Below are positions 1 through 6,373 of a stretch of DNA of 6,373 bases, piece after piece (position 1 is the first letter of the stretch; the number at the start of each line of letters is the position of its first letter). The stretch spans positions 1-6,373 of the forward strand of contig CALDLA010000125.1 of the NCBI GenBank assembly GCA_937898415.1. Direction: 5' to 3'. The notes beneath the pieces were generated by a model, which made no database searches, was not told the origin of the DNA, and worked only from the letters and a program-made list of their open reading frames with translations. This DNA comes from an uncultured Prevotellaceae bacterium (GTDB lineage: Bacteria > Bacteroidota > Bacteroidia > Bacteroidales > Bacteroidaceae). The position numbers and the translations under genes were made by a program.

Positions 1-47
1 GACGGGCTTATGACCAGTGTTAATATTTTAAGATTATATTTACCGAA
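1..47 (-). other. contig edge beyond the methyltransferase stop codon
   Basis: This is too short to hold a gene. Read on the minus strand in the methyltransferase frame, the 15 codons after the TAG stop are all open, ending in a stretch like LKILTLVISP. The +1 frame, starting SSVNI, meets a stop after nine codons. The segment may therefore be the continuation of the methyltransferase gene past a nonsense codon or assembly error, or simply downstream sequence. The window does not let me choose between these. Confidence 0.4.
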
Positions 48-2351
48 CTATTGTTTATTCTTATCATCCCAAATATAAACTCTAAAATAGTCGTTTCCTT
101 TGCGTTTACGTACAATTGGAATACAAACGCTCATTTTCACACTCTCGAAAACACGTTTTTTCTTACTATCACGCTCAGGATAAGAATCTATTGAAATAAA
201 CTGATTCTGTTCAAGAATATGCTTTCTTAAATTGGTTGCCTGTCTATCTGCCAACAATGAGTTTTGGCAAATCACACACATGACTCCATCTTTCTTGCAT
301 AATATACTAAGTGCATTAGCAATAAATAGTTTATATGCATTCAATTTCCCCCCAAATGCAATTTTGTATTCATTGATACCTCTTAACTCTTTTATCTCCC
401 CAACATGGTTTTCTTGATAAACAAAATAAGGAGGATTGCCAATAACTATATCAAAACCACCTTGCGTAAAAACGTCATTAAACCATGTATGCCACAGGAA
501 GAATTGGTTATTGCCCTCCAAATTTATATCATTAAAATCGCCTCCAATATGTTGTTCGTGCAATTGTTGTTTAACATTTTCAATAATTTGACTCTTTAGT
601 TCAAGTTTTTCGTTATGATTTGTACAATCATAGTATTGAGCTATCTTTATTCTAAGTTCGCGACGGAGAACATCAAGCATGTTTTCAAAGAGAGAAAGCG
701 ACTCGTTCTCGTTCCATTTAGCATCAGTCATTGTTGAGAGGTCAACACCCTTATACTGCTCTAACAACGAATTACCTTGCATGATTTTGAAGTCGAGGTT
801 AGGTAATGCCTGTGGCGTTTCTTCATCCACAATGAGGGAGAGCCAGAAGCGGAGGCGGGCGATGTCAACAGCACCACGTTCGATGTCAACACCATAGATG
901 TTCTGTTGTATGATGTGCTTTTTGATTTCTGCGGCTTGGTGCTGACTAATACCTTCAAGGGCTGTGCGGCAAAGGAAGAGTTCCTTTAGCAGACCCATGG
1001 GAAATGCACCTGAACCAATGGCTGGGTCGCAGATTTTGACATCTTTCAGTTTCTGGTCTGTATCTGCCGGTAACTTGTCATTCTTTTCGTGATTAGTCGC
1101 AAACTGACGGATTGCTTCTTTCGTAGGTTCATCCTCAACGTCTGTCTGGAGATAAGCAATAAGACTTTCGCGGCACATATAGGTCACAATCTCCTTAGGC
1201 GTATAGAAGGCTCCTTTGTCCTTGTTGTCTTCCAGCAAGTTCTCGAAGATGCGACCCAACATTTCTGGGTCAACGCCTACCTCTGCATCGTCTGGATCGT
1301 TTTCGTCGATAGTGAAGTTGTAGCTACTGAAGAAGTCAAGCATCTGCTGCATGTATTTGGCAGGCAGAGGGAAGTTGGTCTCATCAGAAGCATCACGCTC
1401 GAAAAGTCCACCATTCAAATATGGTGTGCGGTATTGTGGAAGTTTCCTTTCATCCTCGCTATTGAGGTCGTTGAAGAGTGCCTCCAGAACATTATCAATG
1501 AAGTGGTCTTTATCGTCACATTGAGCGAAGAGGTTTTGTATGAACTCTGAGTCACCAGTTCCCCAAGGCTCACCAGCACGAACACCTAACCAACCTTTCT
1601 TCTGTAGGAACTGTAGGAATACCAATCGTCCCATCAGCTTTTTCACATAATCGCGGACGGCTTTCTCTGGATTCTGGAAATGAGCAAACTCCTGCATGAT
1701 ATATTCGCATGGGGTGTTCTTTACTTGTTCCTCCCACTTGTTGTTCACCTTCACCATCCGCTTGCCGGTAATGAACTGGATGATGTCCTCATAGTTCTTC
1801 TTGTATTCATCAAAGAACATATCGCTGACGGCATCCACAGAGAATGCTTTCGTTAGGTCTTTCAACTTCTGTGAACTATTTTTCAGCTTCTCGAACTGCT
1901 GAATAGCCGTGCGGCTGCGATGGCCCTCACCAAGCAGATAGGTGAAACGTTTGGCATCCGTTGATTCTTTCTGATACGTTCCATCGTCAGCAAACGTCCA
2001 TGCCTCGCTGACATACGAGAAGCGCAGCACACTCTCGTTCTTGCGATAACAGAACATAAATGCACCAGCATTACCGTTGCTGCGCCAAGTTGTAAGCAAC
2101 ATATCACGTATGCCTCTGCGGTTGCGCTCGATGTCAACGCTATCTGATAATTCTACTTCATAGACGCTAATGGTCTGCTCGTCACTTAGTGTAATAGTTC
2201 CAAGCCATAATGCCTGTTTGGCAAACTGACTGTTAGCAGGAACGGCTGATGGCGTGTTCCAAAACTTAATCCTACTGCCAAATATATCATGTAACAGGGT
2301 TTGCCAGTTCTGACGATTGTATCTTGATTCGATAATAGGTCTGTAATCCAT
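48..2351 (-). CDS. Eco57I-type N6-adenine DNA methyltransferase, C-terminus apparently truncated
   Basis: This is predicted to transfer a methyl group from S-adenosylmethionine to adenine N6 in DNA, as the modification subunit of a restriction or defence system. It has 767 residues. Residues 1-170 form an N-terminal domain with a VYEVEL strand, an RNRRGIR motif and a RFTYLLGE...RTA block, which I recognise from Eco57I-domain proteins but whose function I cannot assign. Residues 170-370 are a mostly helical linker. The catalytic domain follows, with GAFYTPKEIV at 380-389, the SAM-binding motif DPAIGSGAF at 442-450, YGVDIERGAVDIARLR at 486-501, GNSLL at 526-530 and the catalytic NPPY at 639-642. 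The ATG lies 5 bases after the helicase stop, so the two are co-transcribed and probably translationally coupled. Relatives usually carry a further several-hundred-residue target-recognition region after the catalytic domain. Here the protein ends at WDDKNKQ, 47 bases from the contig edge. GC content falls sharply in the last third. Confidence 0.9.
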   Translation of the reverse strand: MDYRPIIESRYNRQNWQTLLHDIFGSRIKFWNTPSAVPANSQFAKQALWLGTITLSDEQTISVYEVELSDSVDIERNRRGIRDMLLTTWRSNGNAGAFMFCYRKNESVLRFSYVSEAWTFADDGTYQKESTDAKRFTYLLGEGHRSRTAIQQFEKLKNSSQKLKDLTKAFSVDAVSDMFFDEYKKNYEDIIQFITGKRMVKVNNKWEEQVKNTPCEYIMQEFAHFQNPEKAVRDYVKKLMGRLVFLQFLQKKGWLGVRAGEPWGTGDSEFIQNLFAQCDDKDHFIDNVLEALFNDLNSEDERKLPQYRTPYLNGGLFERDASDETNFPLPAKYMQQMLDFFSSYNFTIDENDPDDAEVGVDPEMLGRIFENLLEDNKDKGAFYTPKEIVTYMCRESLIAYLQTDVEDEPTKEAIRQFATNHEKNDKLPADTDQKLKDVKICDPAIGSGAFPMGLLKELFLCRTALEGISQHQAAEIKKHIIQQNIYGVDIERGAVDIARLRFWLSLIVDEETPQALPNLDFKIMQGNSLLEQYKGVDLSTMTDAKWNENESLSLFENMLDVLRRELRIKIAQYYDCTNHNEKLELKSQIIENVKQQLHEQHIGGDFNDINLEGNNQFFLWHTWFNDVFTQGGFDIVIGNPPYFVYQENHVGEIKELRGINEYKIAFGGKLNAYKLFIANALSILCKKDGVMCVICQNSLLADRQATNLRKHILEQNQFISIDSYPERDSKKKRVFESVKMSVCIPIVRKRKGNDYFRVYIWDDKNKQ

Positions 2352-2356
2352 AGGGC

Positions 2357-5300
2357 TTAGTTATTTTGAAATGATTCTGACAATATAATTGTTGCTGCAG
2401 ATTCCTCTTCTGCATGCTGGCTTTCGCGATAATAGGTGTTGTATTTGTTGGCCATATCGAGTACCTGCTTTAGTGCATCCTCGAATGTCAGTTTGGCCTT
2501 ACTGCCACCTTGACGCTGCAGGTCTTTCTGAATACGCTGCAATCGTTTGGCAATATAGGTGATGGTGCCTCGCTCTGCCAATTCTTTCAACTGAATAATC
2601 TTTAGACGTGTGTCGCCATCATCGATATGGGGCAACATTCCATTTAGCAAACTGACAGCCGTCGTTACCTGAGCACCAAGATTGCTGCGTTGGTTCTGAT
2701 TGGATTCCTCCTCATGTAGTTCCAGCTCCTTGGTCTTATTGAACTCCTTAAGGGCTTTCTCCACATGCTCATGATGTTGTGGGATACGTGGCACAGCCTT
2801 TTCTTCAGGTGCTGCCTTGAAGTAATTCAAAGCATCGAGCACAGATAATTCACGTGTCTGCTGGTCATTCACCAGATAGAACAACTTGCGGAAATTTGTC
2901 TTGAGAAATACCAAAGAGTCGCCAGACAGCGTAACACCATCCAATTCTCGTGGTGCACGACCTGTACGACTTCGTAACGACAACCTTTCTATGCGCTTAT
3001 ATTCCTTACGGTTCTGTTGATAGAGGGCTCGCAATTCCTCATAGAAAGGCAGTTCCAGATTGCGATCTTCCTGTTCGCGCTTGATGCTTTCCTTAAAGAG
3101 CTTGTCAAGGTCGCGATCAATGATTTCCTCTGTCGAATAGATCTGATTGTCCTCGCCAAACGTGGTGTGGAAGGTCTGAATCTTACTCAGCGCTATCTGG
3201 TTGAGTTTGATTTCCTTGTTCCCTTGTCGAGAGGGGTAGAACACATAGTTATAGATGATGCCGGCAGCAGAGCCGATACGGTTTACACGACCTATGCGCT
3301 GCATCAGTCGAGTAGCATTCCAAGGCGTATCGTAATTGACGATGATATTCGAGCGATGCAGGTTCACGCCCTCTGCCAACACGTCTGTTGTGAGGATGAT
3401 GTTATAGTCATTCTTCTTCTGTTTCCAGTTAGCATCGAAATTCTCGCGGATGGTCTTGAATAACTGACTGCGATTCTGCGAGGAAATCACCAGTACATCA
3501 GGACGATTAATACGACGCTGCAAGTATTCCACAGTATCAACAGACTCAGAGAATACCACTATCTTTCCTTCTGGGTTACGTTCTTTCCTGAAGAGTTCGT
3601 GCTTTAGCAGATCATCGAACTTGGCAAACTTCGAATCGTCATCGTCATCGATGTATTCCCATTCCAGCCACATGTCATCGAGCAGTTTTTGGTCTGCACG
3701 CAGTTGGTCGATGTATTCTTCATCAAAATGTTCACGTTTGAAGGAGGCATTCTTAGGATTCACCTCAGCCTTCTCGTTCATTTTCTGTTCTATCTCTTCC
3801 TCGCTGTAGCCAGCCTCTATCAGCGCATTGATATCCAAGTCTGGGGCAATGAATATCTTGTCATTCTCCCACATGTCTATCATATTTTCATTGGCCTGGC
3901 GGAAAGCCTTCAATGATTTGGTAAAAGCATAAAAGCTGCTTTCCAGACGCTTTACCAGTCCGTTCTTGCGGATGCCAGCCAAACTGCGGCTGATAACCTC
4001 TGCATTGTCATACAAGCCAGGGGCAGCATCGGGTTTCAGATAGGCAATGGCCTGATAGCGGGCGTATGTCAGTTCTTTGTCGAGGATATGCATCGCCTTC
4101 TCAAAGAGGTTTGCCAAGTGGTCATTCAACTCATATTCGTTCTTGATGGGCCTATCCACCTTGGGGAATCCATTCACGTCTTTATTATAGCGAGCGATAT
4201 TCTCAATATCTGTTCTCGTTCTGCGAACGGTCAGCGGCTTGATGACCCTGTCGCGAACTTTCTCTGCCAGTTTCTTAAACTCCTTCAAGTCGAAGTTCTC
4301 CTGCTTGCGGAACTTACGGAATTCAACTACCAATGGCGAGAAGAATGCCGTTAAGTTAGGCACACCATCAATGGTACAATGGCGAGGGTCTTGGAACATC
4401 AGAATCTGGTAGTAGATGTCAGCAGGCGTATTGTTCATCGGCGTTGCTGAAATCAGCATCACCTTCTTCTTATAGCCAGGAATATAGCCAGTCTCTACGC
4501 GAGGCATCTTGCAAATCTCCTGCAACTGATTGAAAGCACCTGTAGTATGATTGCGGAATTTATGTGCCTCATCGACCAACACCAAGTCATATTCATCTGC
4601 ATTCCAAATGTCATAGTTGGTTTCATCCACCACCTTGCTTAGACTACCATTGCTCACAAAACGGGCATATTTCTCCAGTCCGAAGTCGTGAAAGGTGGTC
4701 TTCCAGTTCTGTTCTACGGCTGGTGGGTAAACAACAAGTATTTTCGTATGTTCTGGGCCATTCTCAATCAGGAACTTCTTGGCTATCATCGTAGCGATGA
4801 CGGTCTTTCCAAGACCCACCACATCTGCCAAGAAGAAACCGTCGTAGCGTATCAGCTTCTGATAGCCTTCAATGACGGCATCTGCCTGATAGTCGAACTT
4901 GGTATAACCTTCAGGCATGTCGAAGGGATCGTCTTGGTCGATAGCCAGCACGCGGTCGCTGAAGTATTCCATCAGCATCTTGATGTACAATTCGTAGGGG
5001 GTTACGTCGCCTTTCAGGTAGGTTTTGTCGAGCGTGGCCTGATAATCCTCTGCATTGATAGGCACATTTTTGGCTTCCTCCCAAAGCAGTTCAAATTCAT
5101 TCTTGGCAAACTGCACATCGTCATAACGCTCCAGTTTGACGTTGAACTCATATTGTTTCTCTTCGCCGATGCCCAGACCGTTGCCGCTCAGGTTGCTGCT
5201 ACCTGTGATGGCGGCACCAAAGCAATGCTTGTTGTAATTGTCAGGATAGAGAATGTATATCTTGGCATGAATCTTCTTCGAGGGGTGTGCGCGTAGTTCC

Positions 5301-5680
5301 AATTTACCATCAATGAGGTCTTTCATCATCTGGAGCATACCATCCTCCACTTTCTTTGTGTAATGAGACTGCTCAATGTCTTCTTTCAGCAGACGTAGGC
5401 ATTCTTCCTTTACTTCTTCCTCAGCACCAAAGAACAATTCGCCTTTCTGATTGGCTTTGGCAATATACTTATCCACATCAATGCCTATCAGAATTCGCAC
5501 TTTGTTGATACCATCGAGGAAAGGACGCAAGGAAAAATAGCCTGATGCTCGAAGAAAGCCCACAACGGCATCAAGGTTCTTCACTTGAGGGTTATTTTCA
5601 AGAATGCCCTCAAACTCATTCATCAATGTGTTCCCATCCCTGTTAGTGAAGAAATGGGAGGAAATAGGTATGTCTGCCAT
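2357..5680 (-). CDS. PLD-nuclease/SNF2-like superfamily 2 helicase fusion, restriction or defence protein
   Basis: The product (1107 aa) is predicted to be an ATP-driven DNA translocase with a fused nuclease. Residues 15-180 form the PLD-type domain: the FLRASGYF and VRILIGIDVD strands, then the HKD-like motif H138-x-K140, the GSSNLS block at 160-165 and E178. A single HKD motif per chain implies dimerisation, as in other one-motif PLD nucleases. The helicase core follows: FDYQ near 262-265, Walker A (DVVGLGKT, 286-293), motif Ia (ILVVYPPAVEQNW, 314-326), DEAH (370-373), SAT (411-413), a roughly 290-residue insertion, motif IV (KIVVFSES, 706-713), motif V (TDVLAEGVNL, 765-774) and motif VI (QRIGRVNRIG, 794-803). 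All core helicase motifs are intact. The tail after 860 is charged and helical. I chose the ATG at 5680: the frame is open upstream to a TTG at 5803, but those 41 codons overlap the folded leader, whereas FFTNRDGNTL just after the ATG looks like the usual N-terminus of this family. The methyltransferase gene follows 5 bases downstream. Confidence 0.9.
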   Translation of the reverse strand: MADIPISSHFFTNRDGNTLMNEFEGILENNPQVKNLDAVVGFLRASGYFSLRPFLDGINKVRILIGIDVDKYIAKANQKGELFFGAEEEVKEECLRLLKEDIEQSHYTKKVEDGMLQMMKDLIDGKLELRAHPSKKIHAKIYILYPDNYNKHCFGAAITGSSNLSGNGLGIGEEKQYEFNVKLERYDDVQFAKNEFELLWEEAKNVPINAEDYQATLDKTYLKGDVTPYELYIKMLMEYFSDRVLAIDQDDPFDMPEGYTKFDYQADAVIEGYQKLIRYDGFFLADVVGLGKTVIATMIAKKFLIENGPEHTKILVVYPPAVEQNWKTTFHDFGLEKYARFVSNGSLSKVVDETNYDIWNADEYDLVLVDEAHKFRNHTTGAFNQLQEICKMPRVETGYIPGYKKKVMLISATPMNNTPADIYYQILMFQDPRHCTIDGVPNLTAFFSPLVVEFRKFRKQENFDLKEFKKLAEKVRDRVIKPLTVRRTRTDIENIARYNKDVNGFPKVDRPIKNEYELNDHLANLFEKAMHILDKELTYARYQAIAYLKPDAAPGLYDNAEVISRSLAGIRKNGLVKRLESSFYAFTKSLKAFRQANENMIDMWENDKIFIAPDLDINALIEAGYSEEEIEQKMNEKAEVNPKNASFKREHFDEEYIDQLRADQKLLDDMWLEWEYIDDDDDSKFAKFDDLLKHELFRKERNPEGKIVVFSESVDTVEYLQRRINRPDVLVISSQNRSQLFKTIRENFDANWKQKKNDYNIILTTDVLAEGVNLHRSNIIVNYDTPWNATRLMQRIGRVNRIGSAAGIIYNYVFYPSRQGNKEIKLNQIALSKIQTFHTTFGEDNQIYSTEEIIDRDLDKLFKESIKREQEDRNLELPFYEELRALYQQNRKEYKRIERLSLRSRTGRAPRELDGVTLSGDSLVFLKTNFRKLFYLVNDQQTRELSVLDALNYFKAAPEEKAVPRIPQHHEHVEKALKEFNKTKELELHEEESNQNQRSNLGAQVTTAVSLLNGMLPHIDDGDTRLKIIQLKELAERGTITYIAKRLQRIQKDLQRQGGSKAKLTFEDALKQVLDMANKYNTYYRESQHAEEESAATIILSESFQNN

Positions 5681-5730
5681 ATCTACGCTATAGTTTAGGA
5701 GCGAAAGGACTATCTGTTCGGATGATAATG

Positions 5731-5796
5731 GGTCTATGCAATTAGACCTTTGGACATGAAAGAAGCGTGAACCGCCCTTACCATCGTCCAAAGGTC
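5731..5796 (-). promoter_or_regulatory. two overlapping alternative stems downstream of the long hairpin
   Basis: GTCCAAAGGTC at 5786-5796 has a perfect 11-bp complement, GACCTTTGGAC, at 5745-5755, with a 30-base loop. The same 5786-5791 bases also form the base of the long hairpin, so the two pairings exclude each other. TAGACC at 5743-5748 can in turn pair with GGTCTA at 5731-5736 across a 6-base loop, which competes with the 11-bp stem. Such a chain is the usual architecture of attenuators and RNA switches. The last stem ends about 50 bases before the ATG, and I see no clear U-tract terminator. Confidence 0.6.
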
Positions 5797-5899
5797 CTAG
5801 CAAAACCCATTTATACCAGATAAGTCGTCCACGCTATCGCGCAGACGTTAGTCTTATTAGGTGGTATAAATGTCTGTTGAAGTTGCTAGGTTCTTGGAC
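5786..5899 (-). promoter_or_regulatory. ~115-nt multi-segment hairpin within the leader
   Basis: Five nested stems are separated by small internal loops. From the base these are TTGGAC 5894-5899 with GTCCAA 5786-5791 (6 bp plus one G-U), TTGCTAGG 5883-5890 with CCTAGCAA 5796-5803 (8 bp), TGGTATAAATG 5862-5872 with CATTTATACCA 5808-5818 (11 bp), CTTAT 5853-5857 with ATAAG 5820-5824 (5 bp), and an apical 9-bp stem, 5839-5847 with 5826-5834, closing a 4-base loop. In minus-strand RNA the apical stem is CGUCUGCGC/GCGUGGACG, fully paired with two wobbles. The plus-strand version has two C-A mismatches at the same places. Confidence 0.75.
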
Positions 5900-5973
5900 A
5901 ATACCGAATATAGCACTAACGCTATAATTATTCCGCAAAAATCATACCGGCACCTCCACTGAGGCTCAAATAC

Positions 5974-5985
5974 CTGCCGTAGCAG
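5974..5985 (-). promoter_or_regulatory. UACG tetraloop hairpin near the 5' end of the leader
   Basis: On the minus strand CUGC and GCAG pair around UACG, giving a C(UACG)G loop, one of the exceptionally stable UNCG tetraloops. On the plus strand the loop would be CGTA, which is not of that class, so this supports a minus-strand RNA. It overlaps an alternative CGGCA/TGCCG pairing (5948-5952 with 5975-5979). Confidence 0.55.
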
Positions 5986-6019
5986 CGCCATGTTATGACG
6001 ATTAGCCGATACTTAGGTG

Positions 6020-6053
6020 CAAAGATACAAAATAATATCGAGATTATTCACAA
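6020..6053 (-). promoter_or_regulatory. predicted Bacteroidota-type promoter of the operon
   Basis: Read on the minus strand, TATCTTTG at 6027-6020 is an exact match to the Bacteroidota -7 consensus TAnnTTTG. Upstream of it, TTGTG at 6053-6049 partly matches the -33 TTTG box at about the right spacing (21 bases from TGTG). The region between is AT-rich. Transcription would begin at about 6012-6016, just before the first folded element of the leader. The -7 box is convincing and the -33 box is weak. Confidence 0.6.
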
Positions 6054-6122
6054 CATAGCACATTTTTACACATTATTTAATAAAACGCGTAATTATGCAG
6101 GCTCTGACTGCCGCAATCTCAG

Positions 6123-6156
6123 ATTTTGCACTCACTGCGTGCAAAATTGTGCAAAA
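6123..6156. repeat. GTGCAAAA inverted and direct repeat
   Basis: ATTTTGCAC at 6123-6131 is the perfect 9-bp inverse of GTGCAAAAT at 6139-6147, with a 7-base spacer. GTGCAAAA recurs directly at 6149-6156, and a similar GTGCAAAG overlaps the promoter -7 box at 6018-6024. The arrangement could be an operator for a dimeric regulator. The arms are AT-rich with no following U-tract of terminator type, so I do not call a terminator. Confidence 0.45.
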
Positions 6157-6233
6157 AGTCAACCTTTTCAGGAACAGAGTCAACGTTCTTAGGAATAGAG
6201 ACAACCTTTTCAGTATAACAAGTCAACAATTCC
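6157..6233. repeat. 21-bp imperfect tandem repeat, about 3.6 units
   Basis: Units begin at 6157, 6178, 6199 and 6221 with the pattern AG(T/A)CAAC followed by TTTTCAGGAA-like sequence. Unit 4 is partial. The period is 21 bases, with one extra base between units 3 and 4. Because 21 is a multiple of three, both strands give 7-residue periodic translations: VNLFRNR-like on plus and VDSVPEK-like on minus, the latter ending at a TGA at 6120-6122. No start codon or domain supports a real protein. Confidence 0.65.
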
Positions 6234-6252
6234 CACCCAAAGTTTACACAAC

Positions 6253-6298
6253 GCAGTTACACAGTTACGCAGTTACGCAGTTGCATAAGGTGTAACTG
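6253..6298. repeat. 8-bp tandem repeat (RCAGTTAC) with an inverted copy
   Basis: Four head-to-tail 8-base units fill 6253-6284: GCAGTTAC, ACAGTTAC, GCAGTTAC, GCAGTTGC. TGTAACTG at 6291-6298 is the exact inverse of CAGTTACA at 6255-6262, so the array can fold on itself. This looks like a microsatellite that can change in copy number. An iteron role is possible but no replication gene is present. Confidence 0.65.
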
Positions 6299-6334
6299 GG
6301 CTGTGACTTTGGGAAGAAAGAAATATTTATCTCT

Positions 6335-6373
6335 AGATCGGAAGAGCGTCGTGTAGGGAAAGAGTGTAGATCT
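6335..6373. other. Illumina TruSeq adapter contamination at the contig end
   Basis: The terminal 39 bases, starting AGATCGGAAGAGC and ending GTGTAGATCT, match the reverse complement of the Illumina TruSeq universal adapter base for base as I know it. This is library-construction sequence left untrimmed before assembly, not genomic DNA, and should be masked. Confidence 0.97.

Larger units (their letters stand above)
5681..6014 (-). promoter_or_regulatory. long folded 5' leader of the helicase-methyltransferase operon
   Basis: About 330 bases lie between the predicted transcription start and the helicase ATG, and the minus-strand RNA is packed with inverted repeats. In transcript order these are: TCATA/TATGA (5994-5998 with 5942-5946), a UACG tetraloop hairpin (5985-5974), a CCTC/GAGG hairpin (5964-5953) alternative to CGGCA/TGCCG pairing, a TATAGC/GCTATA hairpin (5926-5909), a long hairpin (5899-5786), and two further overlapping stems down to 5731. 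Several pairs are G-U wobbles only when read as minus-strand RNA, and the UNCG loop also exists only on that strand, so the functional form is likely RNA in the sense of the operon. I do not recognise it as a named riboswitch or RNA family. It could be a cis-regulatory leader, an independent small RNA, or both. Confidence 0.6.
6054..6334. other. non-coding AT-rich upstream region
   Basis: No convincing gene is present. The short open frames here are low-complexity translations of tandem repeats with no recognisable domain. The region holds a GTGCAAAA inverted repeat, an array of 21-bp repeats and an array of 8-bp repeats, listed separately. If the contig continued rightward in the genome, this would be the spacer to the preceding gene. 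Confidence 0.6.

Noticed and set aside
48..50. TAG stop as a recoded sense codon
   Set aside because: TAG recoding is known in some gut phages, but nothing else here suggests a phage or alternative code. An edge error or true stop is simpler.
1089..1550. 153-codon open frame on the plus strand
   Set aside because: It lies entirely opposite the methyltransferase gene, whose conserved motifs fix the true frame. The translation shows no domain and no upstream signals.
3017..3463. 148-codon open frame on the plus strand
   Set aside because: It is antisense to helicase motifs V and VI, which are clearly coding on the minus strand.
4688..5296. 202-codon open frame on the plus strand
   Set aside because: It is antisense to the helicase Walker A and PLD regions and reflects their codon bias. 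No recognisable protein features.
5681..5803. N-terminal extension of the helicase from a TTG start at 5803
   Set aside because: The frame is open, but the TTG is a rare start, the 41 codons coincide with the folded leader, and family-like sequence begins at the ATG at 5680.
5786..5899. Retron non-coding RNA (msr-msd)
   Set aside because: The long hairpin invites the comparison, but no reverse transcriptase is encoded in the window and I do not see the conserved branching-guanosine context.
6253..6284. Possible CRISPR array
   Set aside because: Units are only 8 bases with no spacers and no cas gene is present.
6095..6295. Plus-strand open frame with VNLFRNR repeats
   Set aside because: The periodic translation is produced by the 21-bp and 8-bp DNA repeats. 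There is no domain or supporting start context.

Overview
The window looks like one complete small metagenome contig from a member of the Bacteroidales (Prevotella or Bacteroides type; genus not resolvable by eye). Three things suggest this: protein sequences of a gut-Bacteroidota style, no strong Shine-Dalgarno sequences before the starts, and a TAnnTTTG-type -7 promoter box upstream of the operon. The last 39 bases are not biological. They match the Illumina TruSeq adapter, so the right end is a sequencing artefact and the real sequence stops at about 6334.

Layout, reading leftward because everything real is on the minus strand. Positions 6054-6334 are non-coding, with two short tandem-repeat arrays and a GTGCAAAA inverted repeat. 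A promoter lies at about 6020-6053. A long, strongly folded leader follows (about 6014 to 5681), with a UACG tetraloop hairpin, a ~115-nt multi-segment hairpin and a chain of mutually exclusive alternative stems. The first gene (5680-2357) encodes a 1107-aa protein with an N-terminal phospholipase-D-type nuclease domain fused to an SNF2-like superfamily 2 helicase. Five bases later comes the second gene (2351-48), an Eco57I-type N6-adenine DNA methyltransferase. It stops at a TAG just after the catalytic domain, 47 bases from the contig end, without the expected target-recognition domain.

Together the genes look like a two-gene restriction-modification or phage-defence operon. The methyltransferase would mark host DNA, and the helicase-nuclease would translocate on and cut unmodified DNA. 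The pairing resembles the drmD/drmMI pair of class 1 DISARM and the single-chain Type ISP enzymes, but here the PLD nuclease is fused to the helicase and no drmA, drmB or separate specificity subunit is visible. The most notable signals beyond the genes are the folded leader, the sharp GC drop within the methyltransferase gene, and the artefactual contig end.
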